A stretch of 51,923 bases of DNA from Bacteroides sp. (GTDB lineage Bacteria > Bacteroidota > Bacteroidia > Bacteroidales > Bacteroidaceae). Positions 8,621-17,900 of this stretch are shown here, piece after piece; positions within the stretch are counted from its first letter, which is position 1; every line of letters starts with the position of its first letter. The position numbers and the translations under genes were made by a program. The notes under the pieces were generated by a model. The model made no database searches, was not told the DNA's origin, and worked only from the letters and a program-made list of their open reading frames with translations. The stretch spans positions 1 to 51,923 of the forward strand of contig JAJBTC010000049.1 of assembly GCA_020861095.1 (NCBI GenBank), given 5' to 3'.

Positions 8621-9703
8621 ATGACAGAAAAGTGTATAGAGGAACTTCCCGGGTGGGATGAAAATCCGGATGATATAGAGCCTGTTCAGGAAGATGGCGA
8701 CGGGCTCTATGAGCATTTCCGTGTGGTAGTTGACAAAGGGCAATCGTTGATGCGTGTAGATAAATTTCTTTTCGAACGCATCGTCAATTCCTCCCGTAAC
8801 CGCATTCAGCGGGCTGCGGAAGAAGGATTTGTTCTTGTAAATGGCTATCCGGTAAAGAGCAACTACAAGGTGAAGCCACGGGATGTGATTACGGTGATGA
8901 TGGATCGTCCCCGCTATGATAATCTGATCCTGCCCGAAGACATTCCTCTTCAGATCGTATATGAAGATGATTTCCTGATGGTGGTCAATAAGCCGGCCGG
9001 AATGGTAGTACATCCCGGACATGGGAATTACACAGGGACCCTGGTGAATGCCATAGCCTGGCACCTGAAATACAACCCCTATTACGATGCCAATGATCCT
9101 CATGTAGGATTGGTGCACCGGATCGATAAAGATACTTCCGGATTATTGGTCATTGCCAAGACACCCGATGCCAAGACCAATCTGGGTATCCAGTTTTTTC
9201 ATAAAACCACCCGTCGCAGATACCAGGCCCTTGTCTGGGGTATTGTAGAGCAGGATTCGGGTACCATTATCGGCAACCTTGCCCGCAATCCGAAAGACCG
9301 GATGCAGATGGCTGTCTTTTCAGATCCTGATATCGGCAAATATGCCGTCACTCATTATAACGTATTGGAACGATTGGGGTATGTAACGCTGGTCGAGTGT
9401 GTGCTGGAGACAGGAAGAACCCATCAGATACGTGCCCACATGAAGCATATAGGTCATGTATTGTTCAATGATGAAAGATACGGGGGGCACGAAATACTCA
9501 AAGGAACTCATTTCAGTAAGTACAAACAGTTTGTGAATAATTGCTTTGACATTTGTCCGCGGCAGGCATTACATGCTATGACATTGGGGTTCAGACATCC
9601 CGTATCCGGTGAAGAGATGAATTTTACTTCCCCGCTCCCGGAAGATATGACCCAATTGCTCGGTAAGTGGAGAAGCTATCTCAGCAACAGAAATATAGAA
9701 TGA
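8621..9703 (+). CDS. rluD: RluA/RluD family 23S rRNA pseudouridine synthase
   Basis: A 360-residue pseudouridine synthase. An acidic N-terminal extension precedes an S4 RNA-binding domain (MRVDKFLFERIVNSSRNRIQ, from about residue 43). The catalytic domain holds the signature HRIDKDTSGLLVIAK near residue 166, with Asp as nucleophile. It isomerises uridines in rRNA (helix 69 for RluD). The family assignment is secure, but the exact target uridines are inferred. The stop overlaps the ddl ATG by 4 bases (ATGA at 9700-9703), so the two are coupled. Confidence 0.92.
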   Translation: MTEKCIEELPGWDENPDDIEPVQEDGDGLYEHFRVVVDKGQSLMRVDKFLFERIVNSSRNRIQRAAEEGFVLVNGYPVKSNYKVKPRDVITVMMDRPRYDNLILPEDIPLQIVYEDDFLMVVNKPAGMVVHPGHGNYTGTLVNAIAWHLKYNPYYDANDPHVGLVHRIDKDTSGLLVIAKTPDAKTNLGIQFFHKTTRRRYQALVWGIVEQDSGTIIGNLARNPKDRMQMAVFSDPDIGKYAVTHYNVLERLGYVTLVECVLETGRTHQIRAHMKHIGHVLFNDERYGGHEILKGTHFSKYKQFVNNCFDICPRQALHAMTLGFRHPVSGEEMNFTSPLPEDMTQLLGKWRSYLSNRNIE

Positions 9704-10677
9704 AACGAACCATTGCTATTGTAGCCGGAGGAGATACTTCGGAACTACCCGTCTCACTGAAAAGTGCCCGGGGCATCTATTCTTTTATCAGCCGCGAGTC
9801 ATACGATACGTATGTTGTGGAGATGCAGGGAACCCGTTGGGAGGTATGTATGCCCGATGGGGAGAAACTCCCTATAGACAGGAACGATTTCAGCTTTGTG
9901 ACCGGAGGAGTGCGGAAGAGGTTTGATTTTGCTTATATTACGATCCATGGTACTCCCGGTGAGGATGGACGTTTGCAGGGTTATTTTGATATGATGCGCA
10001 TCCCTTATTCCTGTTGCGGAGTTCTGGCCTCGGCACTGACTTACGATAAGTTTGCCTGCAATCACTATCTCAAAGGTTTTGGAATACGTGTGGCAGAATC
10101 CCTGAAACTCCGTAAAGGACAGCACATCACCGATGAAGAAGTGCAGGAAAAGATCGGTCTTCCCTGTTTCATCAAACCCAACCTCGGAGGGTCCAGTTTC
10201 GGAACTACCAAAGTGAAGGAAGCCGGTCAGATACAGCCTGCTATTGAGATTGCTTTCCGGGAGGCCGGAGAAGTGATCATAGAAGCTTTTATGGATGGGA
10301 CCGAGATCACCTGCGGATGTTACAAGACGAAGCAGAAGTCGGTCGTATTCCCCATCACAGAGGTGGTCACTGCGAATGAGTTCTTTGATTTCGATGCGAA
10401 ATACAATGGTCAAGTAGAGGAGATCACACCGGCCCGGATCCCGGACGAACTGACCCGAAGGGTACAAACCCTTACTTCTGCCATCTATGATATCCTGGGA
10501 TGCGCGGGTATTATCCGGGTAGATTATATCATTACCGAAGGAAATAAAGTAAATCTGCTGGAGGTAAATACAAATCCCGGAATGACTGCCACCAGTTTCA
10601 TCCCTCAGCAGGTGAGAGCGGCAGGTATGGATGTACAAGAGGTAATGGCTGATATTATTGAAGATAAATTCATCTAA
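9700..10677 (+). CDS. ddl: D-alanine--D-alanine ligase
   Basis: A 325-residue ATP-grasp enzyme that joins two D-alanines for peptidoglycan stem peptides. The start at 9700 gives the compact MKRTIAIVAGGDTSE N-terminus. A longer frame from 9667 would overlap rluD by 37 bases. ATP-grasp features visible are CFIKPNLGGSSFGT (about residue 152), VIIEAFMDGTEITCG (about 190) and the C-terminal LLEVNTNPGMTATSFIP with its metal-binding ExN. It is coupled to rluD and followed 11 bases later by the acyltransferase. Confidence 0.94.
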   Translation: MKRTIAIVAGGDTSELPVSLKSARGIYSFISRESYDTYVVEMQGTRWEVCMPDGEKLPIDRNDFSFVTGGVRKRFDFAYITIHGTPGEDGRLQGYFDMMRIPYSCCGVLASALTYDKFACNHYLKGFGIRVAESLKLRKGQHITDEEVQEKIGLPCFIKPNLGGSSFGTTKVKEAGQIQPAIEIAFREAGEVIIEAFMDGTEITCGCYKTKQKSVVFPITEVVTANEFFDFDAKYNGQVEEITPARIPDELTRRVQTLTSAIYDILGCAGIIRVDYIITEGNKVNLLEVNTNPGMTATSFIPQQVRAAGMDVQEVMADIIEDKFI

Positions 10678-10688
10678 TAAGAGATCTT

Positions 10689-11837
10689 ATGAGTACAACG
10701 GAATTTGACGAGATCCGTCCGTATGACGATGAGGAACTCCCGCGGATCTATGAAGAACTGATTGCCGACCCTGCCTTCCGGAAGGCTGTTTCCACTGTTT
10801 TTCCGGATGTACCTCTGGAACTATTGGCCCAAAAGATGCGGGGCTGTGAAACCAAGCTGGATTTTCAGAAGGCATTCTGCTATCCGGCTCTTTACAAATT
10901 AGTCAGAGATCACAGTGAAGGCATCTCTTTGGATCTTTCTGCGATCACAGACCGTACGAAGGCTTATACCTATATATCCAACCATCGCGATATCATTCTG
11001 GATTCGGGTTTTCTCTCGGTCCTGTTAGTAGATCAGGGAATGGATACGGTAGAGATCGCTATCGGAGATAACCTGCTTATCTATCCCTGGATCAATAAAT
11101 TTGTACGCCTGAATAAGGCTTTTATTGTACAACGGGCACTTACCATGCGACAGATGCTGGAGTCCTCTGCCCGTATGTCGCGTTATATCCATCATACCAT
11201 CACCCGAAAACATCAGTCGATATGGATCGCTCAGCGTGAAGGGCGTGCCAAAGACTCTGACGACCGTACCCAGGAGAGTGTCCTGAAAATGTTGACCATG
11301 GGTGGAACGGGAGACAGTATAGACCGGTTGCTCCAACTTCATATAGTTCCGTTGAGCCTTTCCTATGAATATGATCCGTGTGACTACTTAAAAGCGCAGG
11401 AATATCAGTTGAAGCGTGACAATCCCGGATATAAGAAAACCAGGGAAGATGATCTGAAAAATATGCAGACCGGACTGTTTGGCTACAAAGGCCGGATCCT
11501 GTTTCGCGCAGCTCCCTGTATCCAGGAAGAATTGAAAGCGTTGGACCGTTCCTTATCCAAGCCGGAACTTTTTGCTCAGGTCGCTGCGCTGATCGATCGT
11601 CATATCCATCGGAACTATCAGCTCTATCCCTGCAACTATGTAGCGTATGATCTGTTGAATGCTTCTCAGGAGAAGTCGTCCTTTTATACTCCGGAAGAGA
11701 AAAAGAACTTTGAAGATTATCTGCATATTCAGCTGGAGCGTATCGAACTTCCGGAAAAAGATATCCCTTTCCTGCGGGAAAAACTTCTGTCGATGTATGC
11801 CAACCCATTGATCAATTATTACAAAGCACACTCATGA
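10689..11837 (+). CDS. Glycerophospholipid acyltransferase-family protein (PlsB/PlsC-like)
   Basis: A 382-residue protein of the lysophospholipid acyltransferase superfamily. The catalytic NHRDIILD (an HX4D motif) is at about residue 97, and block III appears as IWIAQREGRAKDSDD at about residue 178. Length and lack of obvious membrane spans suit a peripheral inner-membrane enzyme that transfers acyl groups to glycerol-3-phosphate or lyso-phosphatidate. The exact acceptor is uncertain. Many Bacteroidetes genomes have this longer family in addition to PlsC. It overlaps the next gene by 4 bases. Confidence 0.82.
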   Translation: MSTTEFDEIRPYDDEELPRIYEELIADPAFRKAVSTVFPDVPLELLAQKMRGCETKLDFQKAFCYPALYKLVRDHSEGISLDLSAITDRTKAYTYISNHRDIILDSGFLSVLLVDQGMDTVEIAIGDNLLIYPWINKFVRLNKAFIVQRALTMRQMLESSARMSRYIHHTITRKHQSIWIAQREGRAKDSDDRTQESVLKMLTMGGTGDSIDRLLQLHIVPLSLSYEYDPCDYLKAQEYQLKRDNPGYKKTREDDLKNMQTGLFGYKGRILFRAAPCIQEELKALDRSLSKPELFAQVAALIDRHIHRNYQLYPCNYVAYDLLNASQEKSSFYTPEEKKNFEDYLHIQLERIELPEKDIPFLREKLLSMYANPLINYYKAHS

Positions 11838-12523
11838 ATAGAACATATTATATAGCACTCCTGCTGGGAACATGTGTGGGTTTACTGGGAAGTTGCAGCA
11901 AGGATAAATATGAGTATCCTTCTGTAAAACTGGAATTGATAACCATAGAAGCAGGAAACACGGGTAGGATACAGACCTTTGTCACGGACGACGGTGAAAG
12001 ACTGACGGTTGCGGAAGATAAATCTCAGACAGTCATAGATCCCGATTCACGGATGCGTGTATTGAGTAATTATCAACCTTTGTCTTCCCAGAACGGTACA
12101 CTTACGGGAGAAGGAGTGATCTACGCGGTAGGAAGTGTCGTGTCGGCCGAACCGATCCCTGTATCGGAAATAGAGGGAGACCTGAAAACCGATCCTGTCA
12201 CGCTGCAAAGTATATGGATGGGAGCAGATTATCTGAACCTGGTGGTCTTAGTGAAAGCTCAGTCCGGAGTTCATTATTTCCGGTTTGTAGAGGATGAGAT
12301 CGTTACAGATGACGAAGAAGGCGTCACCCACATATATCTTTCGCTGTATCACGATGCCTCAAACGACACGGAGGCTTATACCCAAAAAGCCTATCTCTCT
12401 ATTCCGCTCCGTCAGTATGTTTCTGTAGCGGATGGCCGGGAGATACAGATCTGTTTCCGGCTGAATACGTACGACGGTGAGGAGTGCCGCCGGTTTGAAT
12501 ACATCCCTTCAGACCTTTACTGA
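11834..12523 (+). CDS. NigD-like outer-membrane lipoprotein
   Basis: A 229-residue predicted lipoprotein. The signal peptide ends in the lipobox LLGSC with the acylated cysteine at about residue 21. The rest matches the NigD-like pattern of Bacteroidales: an N-terminal domain with FVTDDGERLTVAED and a C-terminal beta-rich domain. The function of the family is unknown; the name comes from a bacteriocin-associated gene. ATGA overlap with the acyltransferase puts it last in the rluD-ddl operon. It converges with the PAP2-barrel gene. Confidence 0.78.
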   Translation: MNRTYYIALLLGTCVGLLGSCSKDKYEYPSVKLELITIEAGNTGRIQTFVTDDGERLTVAEDKSQTVIDPDSRMRVLSNYQPLSSQNGTLTGEGVIYAVGSVVSAEPIPVSEIEGDLKTDPVTLQSIWMGADYLNLVVLVKAQSGVHYFRFVEDEIVTDDEEGVTHIYLSLYHDASNDTEAYTQKAYLSIPLRQYVSVADGREIQICFRLNTYDGEECRRFEYIPSDLY

Positions 12524-12530
12524 TCCTGTC

Positions 12531-13229
12531 TCATTTTCGCCAGAGTAGTGCACTGACTTCGGCACCGAAGGTGAAACTGTGCATGTGATATTTGTCTTTT
12601 CCATGGATAGGGTTTTCCGCCAGCGGATAATAGCTATAGTGGTTTTCAGAAAATCCCAGGTTGTAGTTGAAAAATAATTTGACTCCCATGTGGGTGTCAA
12701 CGAAACGTTGTATGTAGCAGTTCAGATCGATGTTGGGGACGATGTGGGAATGTGCTTTGAAAAGGGTACGGGTGATGGAAAGATCAGTTTCTTTTACCAG
12801 GTCGATCCGATAGCTTCCCGCCCACGCGACTCCTCCCATTACGCTTCCGCCGGCGTTGATGCCGGGAATGACCTGAGTGGAATATTCCATTCCCAGTACC
12901 AAATTACTATAGGTGAGAGATTTCGATAATACCTGATTGGTTCCTGAACCGGCTTCGGGGTGTAAGGCGAAATATTTTTCATATTTGAAGTCCGGAGCAG
13001 CCTGAGAGAAGGCTAATTTACCTGCTACTCCCCAGTGGTTGCTGAAGTAGCCTGCACCCGTCAGAGCGGCGTATGCCCCTTGCAGTTGTCCGATCTCAAT
13101 ATCATGAGGGAACTCGATGTTTCCTTTGATCCCGTATCCGGTTTGTAGTCCCAGGTATCCGTACTTCTTATCTATTACATAGGGTTTGTATTGCTTGTTC
13201 TCGCGTATTCTTCCCTTATTGCCAAATAT
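12531..13229 (-). pseudogene. Outer-membrane beta-barrel half of the PAP2 gene, cut off by an in-frame TAG
   Basis: The reading frame of the PAP2 gene continues in phase for 232 more codons after its TAG at 13230-13232 and stops at TGA 12531-12533. The translation is coherent throughout: YGYLGLQTGYGIKGNIEF near the start, NHWGVAGKLAFSQAAPDF, then alternating aromatic strands, ending SFTFGAEVSALLWRK, typical of a small outer-membrane barrel. There is no ATG near its beginning (the first is deep inside, near 12890), so it would not be made on its own. It is either the silenced half of a fused PAP2-barrel protein or is reached by readthrough. Confidence 0.8.
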
Positions 13230-13886
13230 CTAATCGGCCAGAAAATACCCCATTTCAGTAGAAACAATACCAATACCTGCTCCGACAAGCACATCTGAAA
13301 ACCAGTGCTTGTTATTGAGCTGGCGACTCAATGCCGTTGCTGTGGCCAGAGAGTAGCCTGCGATGCTATAAAACGGACTGCGTGTCAGCCCATATTCTTT
13401 ATGCAGCATGGTCGCTGTCATGAAGGCGGTAGCTGAGTGGCCGGAAGGAAAAGATTTATGATCCGTTCTGTCTGGGCGGAGCCGGTTCGTACTCAGTTTC
13501 AAAGCGTTTACTGTGATGGCCATGATTCCCACAGAGAAAGCATCTGCCGTGAGCATCTTGCCCCATGTACTGGATCCTTCCACACCTGAGACCTTCAAAC
13601 TCACTAACAATGCTGCAGGCGCGTATTGCAGATAGTCATCGTGGTGATAACGAAGAGTAGGTATGTACGAATTCCGCATAGAACGGAATCGCTTGTCCCT
13701 ATTGATCGTAGATAGCCCTACCACCATGAGAGGCAAAGATATATGTGTCATGCGGTAGGCTTCGCTGTTGACAATGGGATCGGGCAGGAAATGTCTCCGG
13801 GTGTAAATCGTGTCCGCTACCTGTGCCGTGCTGCTTTGTATACAAATCAACAGGAGGAGACAAAAACAGATGATATACTCCTTCAT
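13230..13886 (-). CDS. PAP2-family lipid phosphatase (N-terminal part of a split fusion gene)
   Basis: A 218-residue product with a signal peptide (MKEYIICFCLLLLICIQSSTA). The PAP2 catalytic motifs are complete: KLSTNRLRP, PSGHSATAF and SRQLNNKHWFSDV. Such proteins dephosphorylate lipid phosphates (undecaprenyl or phosphatidylglycerol phosphates, or lipid A) on the periplasmic side. The gene ends in TAG, after which the frame runs on into a beta-barrel (12531-13229), so the ancestral product was about 450 residues with an outer-membrane anchor. If the TAG is real, a soluble periplasmic PAP2 protein would still be made. Confidence 0.85.
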   Translation of the reverse strand: MKEYIICFCLLLLICIQSSTAQVADTIYTRRHFLPDPIVNSEAYRMTHISLPLMVVGLSTINRDKRFRSMRNSYIPTLRYHHDDYLQYAPAALLVSLKVSGVEGSSTWGKMLTADAFSVGIMAITVNALKLSTNRLRPDRTDHKSFPSGHSATAFMTATMLHKEYGLTRSPFYSIAGYSLATATALSRQLNNKHWFSDVLVGAGIGIVSTEMGYFLAD

Positions 13887-14071
13887 GTAGGTAAGAAGAG
13901 GAAGAGGCTGACCAAAAAGTCTGTTCGTTCTTCGGATAAGTTATAGATCGGAGATGGTTCCGTGCGGAAAATTTGCCGGACTTCTTCCCATGCATACTGT
14001 AACTTGTCAAAGAATACAGCGACTTTTTAGTCAGCCCTCTTGTGAATAGTTATATGATATCCATAAAAAGA

Positions 14072-15025
14072 TCAGAGAGATTGTAGCATACGTTTCAAAA
14101 CAACTGTCGCAGAGATCTCTCTGTTGGCTGCCTCCGGTATCACCAAAGACTGAGGACTCTCGATCACATCATCTGTTACGATCATGTTGCGACGAACGGG
14201 CAGGCAATGCATGAAATAAGCATTGCGTGTCAATCCCATCTGACGGTCACTCACCGTCCAGCTGCGATCCATGCTCAGCACCTGTCCATACTTATCTCCT
14301 GTGTAGGCAGCCCAGCTTTTCGCATAAATAAAATCGGCTCCTTCAAATGCCTTCAACTGATCGTATTCCACCTTGGCTTTCCCGACGAAAACCGGATCCA
14401 GTTCATATCCCTGTGGGTGAGTAATAACAAACTCATAATCTGTTTCATTCATCCATTCGGCAAAAGAGTTCGGAACGGCTTGTGGCAATGGCCTGGGATG
14501 GGGGGCCCAGGTCAGAACAACTTTGGGACGCTCTACCTTCTTGTATTCCTCAATGGTGATCAGATCAGCGAAACTCTGTAAGGGATGGCGGGTGGCTGCT
14601 TCCATGGAAAATACGGGTCTGCCTGAGTATCTGATAAACTGATTGATGATGATTTCGTTGTAATCATCTTCCCGGCTTTCAAAACGCGCGAAAGAACGTA
14701 CGCCGATGATATCGCAATAGCATCCCATTACCGGAATGGCTTCCAGCAGATGTTCGGGCTTGTCACCGTCCATGATCACTCCGCGCTCTGTCTCTAATTT
14801 CCAGGCTCCCTGGTTGATATCCAGAACAATCACGTTCATTCCCAGGTTGGTTGCGGCTTTCTGGGTACTCAGGCGCGTCCGAAGGCTGGCGTTGAAAAAG
14901 ATCATCATCAAGGTCTTGTTCCGACCCAGTTCTACGTATTTGAATCTCTCTTTTTTAATTTCAAAAGCCTCTTTCAGGGCTTGTTGCAAATTACCGATAT
15001 CATGTACATTGGTAAAATTCCTCAT
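14072..15025 (-). CDS. argF': N-succinylornithine carbamoyltransferase
   Basis: A 317-residue transcarbamylase that carbamoylates N-succinyl-L-ornithine in the Bacteroidetes arginine pathway. The start at 15025 gives MRNFTNVHDIGNLQQAL, matching the known B. fragilis enzyme N-terminus. An ATG 12 bases upstream is possible, and a still longer frame would run into proA. Carbamoyl-phosphate loop: FFNASLRTRLSTQ. Pro90 in GDKPEHLLEA is the residue that marks the succinyl-specific enzyme, where acetyl-specific homologues have Glu. HCLPVRRN near the C-terminus completes the active site. It lies 16 bases after proA, and argH is at 28520. Confidence 0.93.
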   Translation of the reverse strand: MRNFTNVHDIGNLQQALKEAFEIKKERFKYVELGRNKTLMMIFFNASLRTRLSTQKAATNLGMNVIVLDINQGAWKLETERGVIMDGDKPEHLLEAIPVMGCYCDIIGVRSFARFESREDDYNEIIINQFIRYSGRPVFSMEAATRHPLQSFADLITIEEYKKVERPKVVLTWAPHPRPLPQAVPNSFAEWMNETDYEFVITHPQGYELDPVFVGKAKVEYDQLKAFEGADFIYAKSWAAYTGDKYGQVLSMDRSWTVSDRQMGLTRNAYFMHCLPVRRNMIVTDDVIESPQSLVIPEAANREISATVVLKRMLQSL

Positions 15026-15041
15026 AAGTATATCCATTAAG

Positions 15042-16292
15042 TTATTTATTTCTGATCTGTCCGTCTCCTTCGATGATCCATTTGTAAGAGGTGAGCTCTT
15101 CCAGTGCCATAGGTCCCCGCGCGTGCAGTTTCTGTGTACTGATACCGATCTCTGCTCCCAGACCGAACTGTGCTCCATCTGTGAAGGCGGTAGATACATT
15201 GGTATAGACGCAGGCCGCATCTACTATTTTCCGGAACAGTTCCGCGTTTTCTACATTTTCCGTGATGATACATTCGCTGTGTCTGGAACTGTGTTCGGAG
15301 ATGTGACCGATGGCTTCTTCTATATCCTCTACTGTTTTGACAGAGAGGACATAGTCCATCCATTCTGTTCCGTAACTGGCGGGGGTGGAGGACTTCAGCA
15401 GTTCCTGCGGATAATTTCCCTGAAGGGCCTTCAGAGCAGGCGCGTCTGCGTAAATAACCACATTGCTCTGGATCAACTCCCGGCACAACGCAGGCAGATC
15501 CTGTATGCGGTCTTTGTGTATCACTACACAATCCAATGCGTTGCAGACGCTCACACGCCGTGTCTTGGCATTGTTGATGATGGCTGCTCCTTTCTGCAGG
15601 TCTCCGTCTTTATCGAAATAGGTATGGCAGATCCCCGCACCCGTCTCTATAACAGGAATGCTGGCATTCTGGCGCACATATTGGATCAGGTTGCTGCTCC
15701 CTCGCGGGATGATCAGGTCTACATACCCTTCTGCATGTAGCAATGCTGCTGTTGCTTCCCGCTCCACAGGCAGAAGTTCCACAATCGCCGGATCGATACC
15801 TGCTTCTCCCAGTACCTGATGGATCACCCGGAGGATAGCACGGTTTGAATATTCGGCATCGCTACCTCCTTTCAGGATACAGGCATTCCCACTTTTCAGA
15901 CACAGCGAGAATACGTCCAGACTTACATTCGGACGGGCTTCATAGATGATCCCGATGACCCCGAAAGGCACAGTGACCTTAGTGAGTTTCATGCCGTTGG
16001 GTCTTACGGATTCGGAAAGGATACGACCGACAGGAGAGGGGAGAGTGGCCACATTCCGTATGTCGGTCGCAATGCCTTCCAGTCTGTCCTCCGTAAGCAT
16101 CAGACGGTCGTATTTCGGGTGGGCAGGGTCCATTCTTTCCAGGTCCTTTTTGTTCTCTTCGAGAATGAAAGCCGTATCCCGGATGACTGCGTCGGCCAGG
16201 AGATTCAATACTTCATTGAGCTGCGCATCTTCTATCTGCAACAGTTGCTGACTGGCTGCGCGTACTTTTCTGAAAATCTCTTTGTATTTCAT
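15042..16292 (-). CDS. proA: Gamma-glutamyl phosphate reductase
   Basis: A 416-residue aldehyde-dehydrogenase-fold enzyme reducing gamma-glutamyl phosphate to glutamate semialdehyde with NADPH, the second step of proline synthesis. The catalytic cysteine is in [15 protein letters not shown] near residue 248. [13 protein letters not shown] and [16 protein letters not shown] are family hallmarks. Directly downstream of proB (41-base gap) and upstream of the succinylornithine carbamoyltransferase, so proline and arginine steps appear linked in one unit. Confidence 0.96.
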   Translation of the reverse strand: MKYKEIFRKVRAASQQLLQIEDAQLNEVLNLLADAVIRDTAFILEENKKDLERMDPAHPKYDRLMLTEDRLEGIATDIRNVATLPSPVGRILSESVRPNGMKLTKVTVPFGVIGIIYEARPNVSLDVFSLCLKSGNACILKGGSDAEYSNRAILRVIHQVLGEAGIDPAIVELLPVEREATAALLHAEGYVDLIIPRGSSNLIQYVRQNASIPVIETGAGICHTYFDKDGDLQKGAAIINNAKTRRVSVCNALDCVVIHKDRIQDLPALCRELIQSNVVIYADAPALKALQGNYPQELLKSSTPASYGTEWMDYVLSVKTVEDIEEAIGHISEHSSRHSECIITENVENAELFRKIVDAACVYTNVSTAFTDGAQFGLGAEIGISTQKLHARGPMALEELTSYKWIIEGDGQIRNK

Positions 16293-16333
16293 AAAGTCTT
16301 TTTATGATTCAATATAAAGATAGTCGTAATGTA

Positions 16334-17389
16334 CTACCGGTTTTTTCCATGTTTTCCCATGGCCTGACGGGCCTCGGCAGAGCTATAGTTCGCTTTTCCT
16401 ATCCCTATGGGTTCGCCCTGGTCGGTAATGATCTTTACAATATCATCCTTTTCGAAGTCTCCTTCTATACGAGTGATCCCTACAGGAAGGATGCTGATTA
16501 CTTTATCTGAGTTCAGGATCTCACTGGCACATGTATTGAGGTGAATTTCTCCTTTGGCGAAACCTTCGCTGTGCGCGATCCATTTTTTCACACTGGATAC
16601 GGATCCTGTTGCCGCCTGGAAGCGTGTACAAGGTGTTTGCTCCGGATCGTATAGCAGATCTACCAGGATATTGTCCCGTTTGCCGTTGGCAATGATCACC
16701 TGTATGCCTTCATCTGCTACCTTACGCGCGATAGAGGTCTTGGTCAGCATGCCTCCGCGTCCGAAGCTGGATCGGGAAGTCTGTATAAAGTCGGATATAT
16801 CCTGTCCGGTAGCTATCAGGGGGATGATCCGACTGGTTGGTTCAGAGGGCGATCCGTTGTATATACCGTCTACATTACTGAGAATGATGAGAACTTCCGC
16901 ATCCATCATAGAGGCGATCAGTCCCGATAATTCATCATTATCTGTGAACATCAGTTCTGTGACAGATATGGTATCGTTCTCGTTGACGATCGGGATCACT
17001 CCATTCTCCAGCATCACCGTCATGCAGTTTTTCTGATTGAGATAATGCCGGCGGCTCCCGAAATTCTCTTTGGTTGTCAGTACCTGTCCTACGGTAATGG
17101 TATGGTCACGGAACAGTTCATAATACCGGTTGATCAGCTTGGCCTGCCCAACGGCAGAGAATAGCTGTCGTTGGTCTACACTATCCAGCTTCCGCGGAGA
17201 AGACTGTATTTCACTGCGGCCGGAAGCTACGGCACCGGAGGAAATGACGATCACTTCTATTCCTGATTTGTACAACTCCGCTATCTGGTCTACCAGGGCA
17301 GATATACGTGTCACATCCAGAGTCCCGTCTTTCCGGGTCAGGACATTACTTCCGATCTTCACAGCAATACGGGATAAACGTCGTTCCAT
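16334..17389 (-). CDS. proB: Glutamate 5-kinase
   Basis: A 351-residue kinase making gamma-glutamyl phosphate, the first and feedback-controlled step of proline synthesis. The start at 17389 gives MERRLSRIAVKIGSNVLTR; a start seven codons earlier is less likely. The amino-acid kinase domain (VVISSGAVASG, NENDTISV, GRGGMLTK) is followed by a C-terminal PUA domain from about residue 270. It ends with TAG, which shows that TAG is an ordinary stop in this genome. First gene of the proB-proA unit. Confidence 0.95.
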   Translation of the reverse strand: MERRLSRIAVKIGSNVLTRKDGTLDVTRISALVDQIAELYKSGIEVIVISSGAVASGRSEIQSSPRKLDSVDQRQLFSAVGQAKLINRYYELFRDHTITVGQVLTTKENFGSRRHYLNQKNCMTVMLENGVIPIVNENDTISVTELMFTDNDELSGLIASMMDAEVLIILSNVDGIYNGSPSEPTSRIIPLIATGQDISDFIQTSRSSFGRGGMLTKTSIARKVADEGIQVIIANGKRDNILVDLLYDPEQTPCTRFQAATGSVSSVKKWIAHSEGFAKGEIHLNTCASEILNSDKVISILPVGITRIEGDFEKDDIVKIITDQGEPIGIGKANYSSAEARQAMGKHGKNR

Positions 17390-17602
17390 TTCTAAAAAAT
17401 AAGAGAACAAATATACGTGTTTTTGTCATACAGATAGCCAAACGTGTGTATAAAAGTCACATTGGGAATGTGTATGTGCTTATGGGTGTAAATAGGTAAG
17501 TCAGATTTATAGCTTTGTTCGCAAACAGACAGCATAAATCCCTCCGGACCCCTGTCCTGTTCGGCGTGAGTCCGGATCGTGTGAGACTTCGGAAGAGGAA
17601 GT

Positions 17603-17830
17603 CTACCTGGCCCTGTCCCGGTTACGGATCAGTTCCATCGCGGATTCATAGTTCTCCTGATTCACCAGAACAGCCACCTCCGGACTGATATAGGGAGTGA
17701 GTGTTCCCAGAATACCATCTTTCAATACGGCTGGTACGCCCTGACTTTCCAGTAATCCTTTGATGAGTTCAGCTTCCCAGGGTGAACCGGCGAAGACTTC
17801 AACCAGAGTTTTATCTACGGACTTTTTCAT
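17603..17830 (-). CDS. DUF2007 family small protein
   Basis: A 75-residue cytoplasmic protein with the DUF2007 pattern VEVFAGSPWEAELIKGLLES followed by a PAVLKDG segment and a C-terminal AMELIRN helix. The fold is ferredoxin-like and small. The family is sometimes labelled a putative signal-transducing protein, but no activity is established. It lies between murI and proB on the same strand and ends with TAG. The 213-base gap to proB shows nothing recognisable. Confidence 0.85.
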   Translation of the reverse strand: MKKSVDKTLVEVFAGSPWEAELIKGLLESQGVPAVLKDGILGTLTPYISPEVAVLVNQENYESAMELIRNRDRAR

Positions 17831-17900
17831 ATATTTTGTTTATTTAGGGTAAAAACAGGATAGAATGCGTTTCAGTTTCCTGTGTAAGAGAAATTACATT

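Noticed and set aside
12531..12902. The barrel fragment as an independent 123-residue gene with a TTG start
   Set aside because: The frame is coherent far upstream of that TTG, back to the TAG of the PAP2 gene, so it is the tail of a fusion and not a separate gene.
13230..13232. A changed genetic code in which TAG encodes glutamine
   Set aside because: proB and the DUF2007 gene end with TAG at normal protein lengths, so TAG is a regular stop in this genome.
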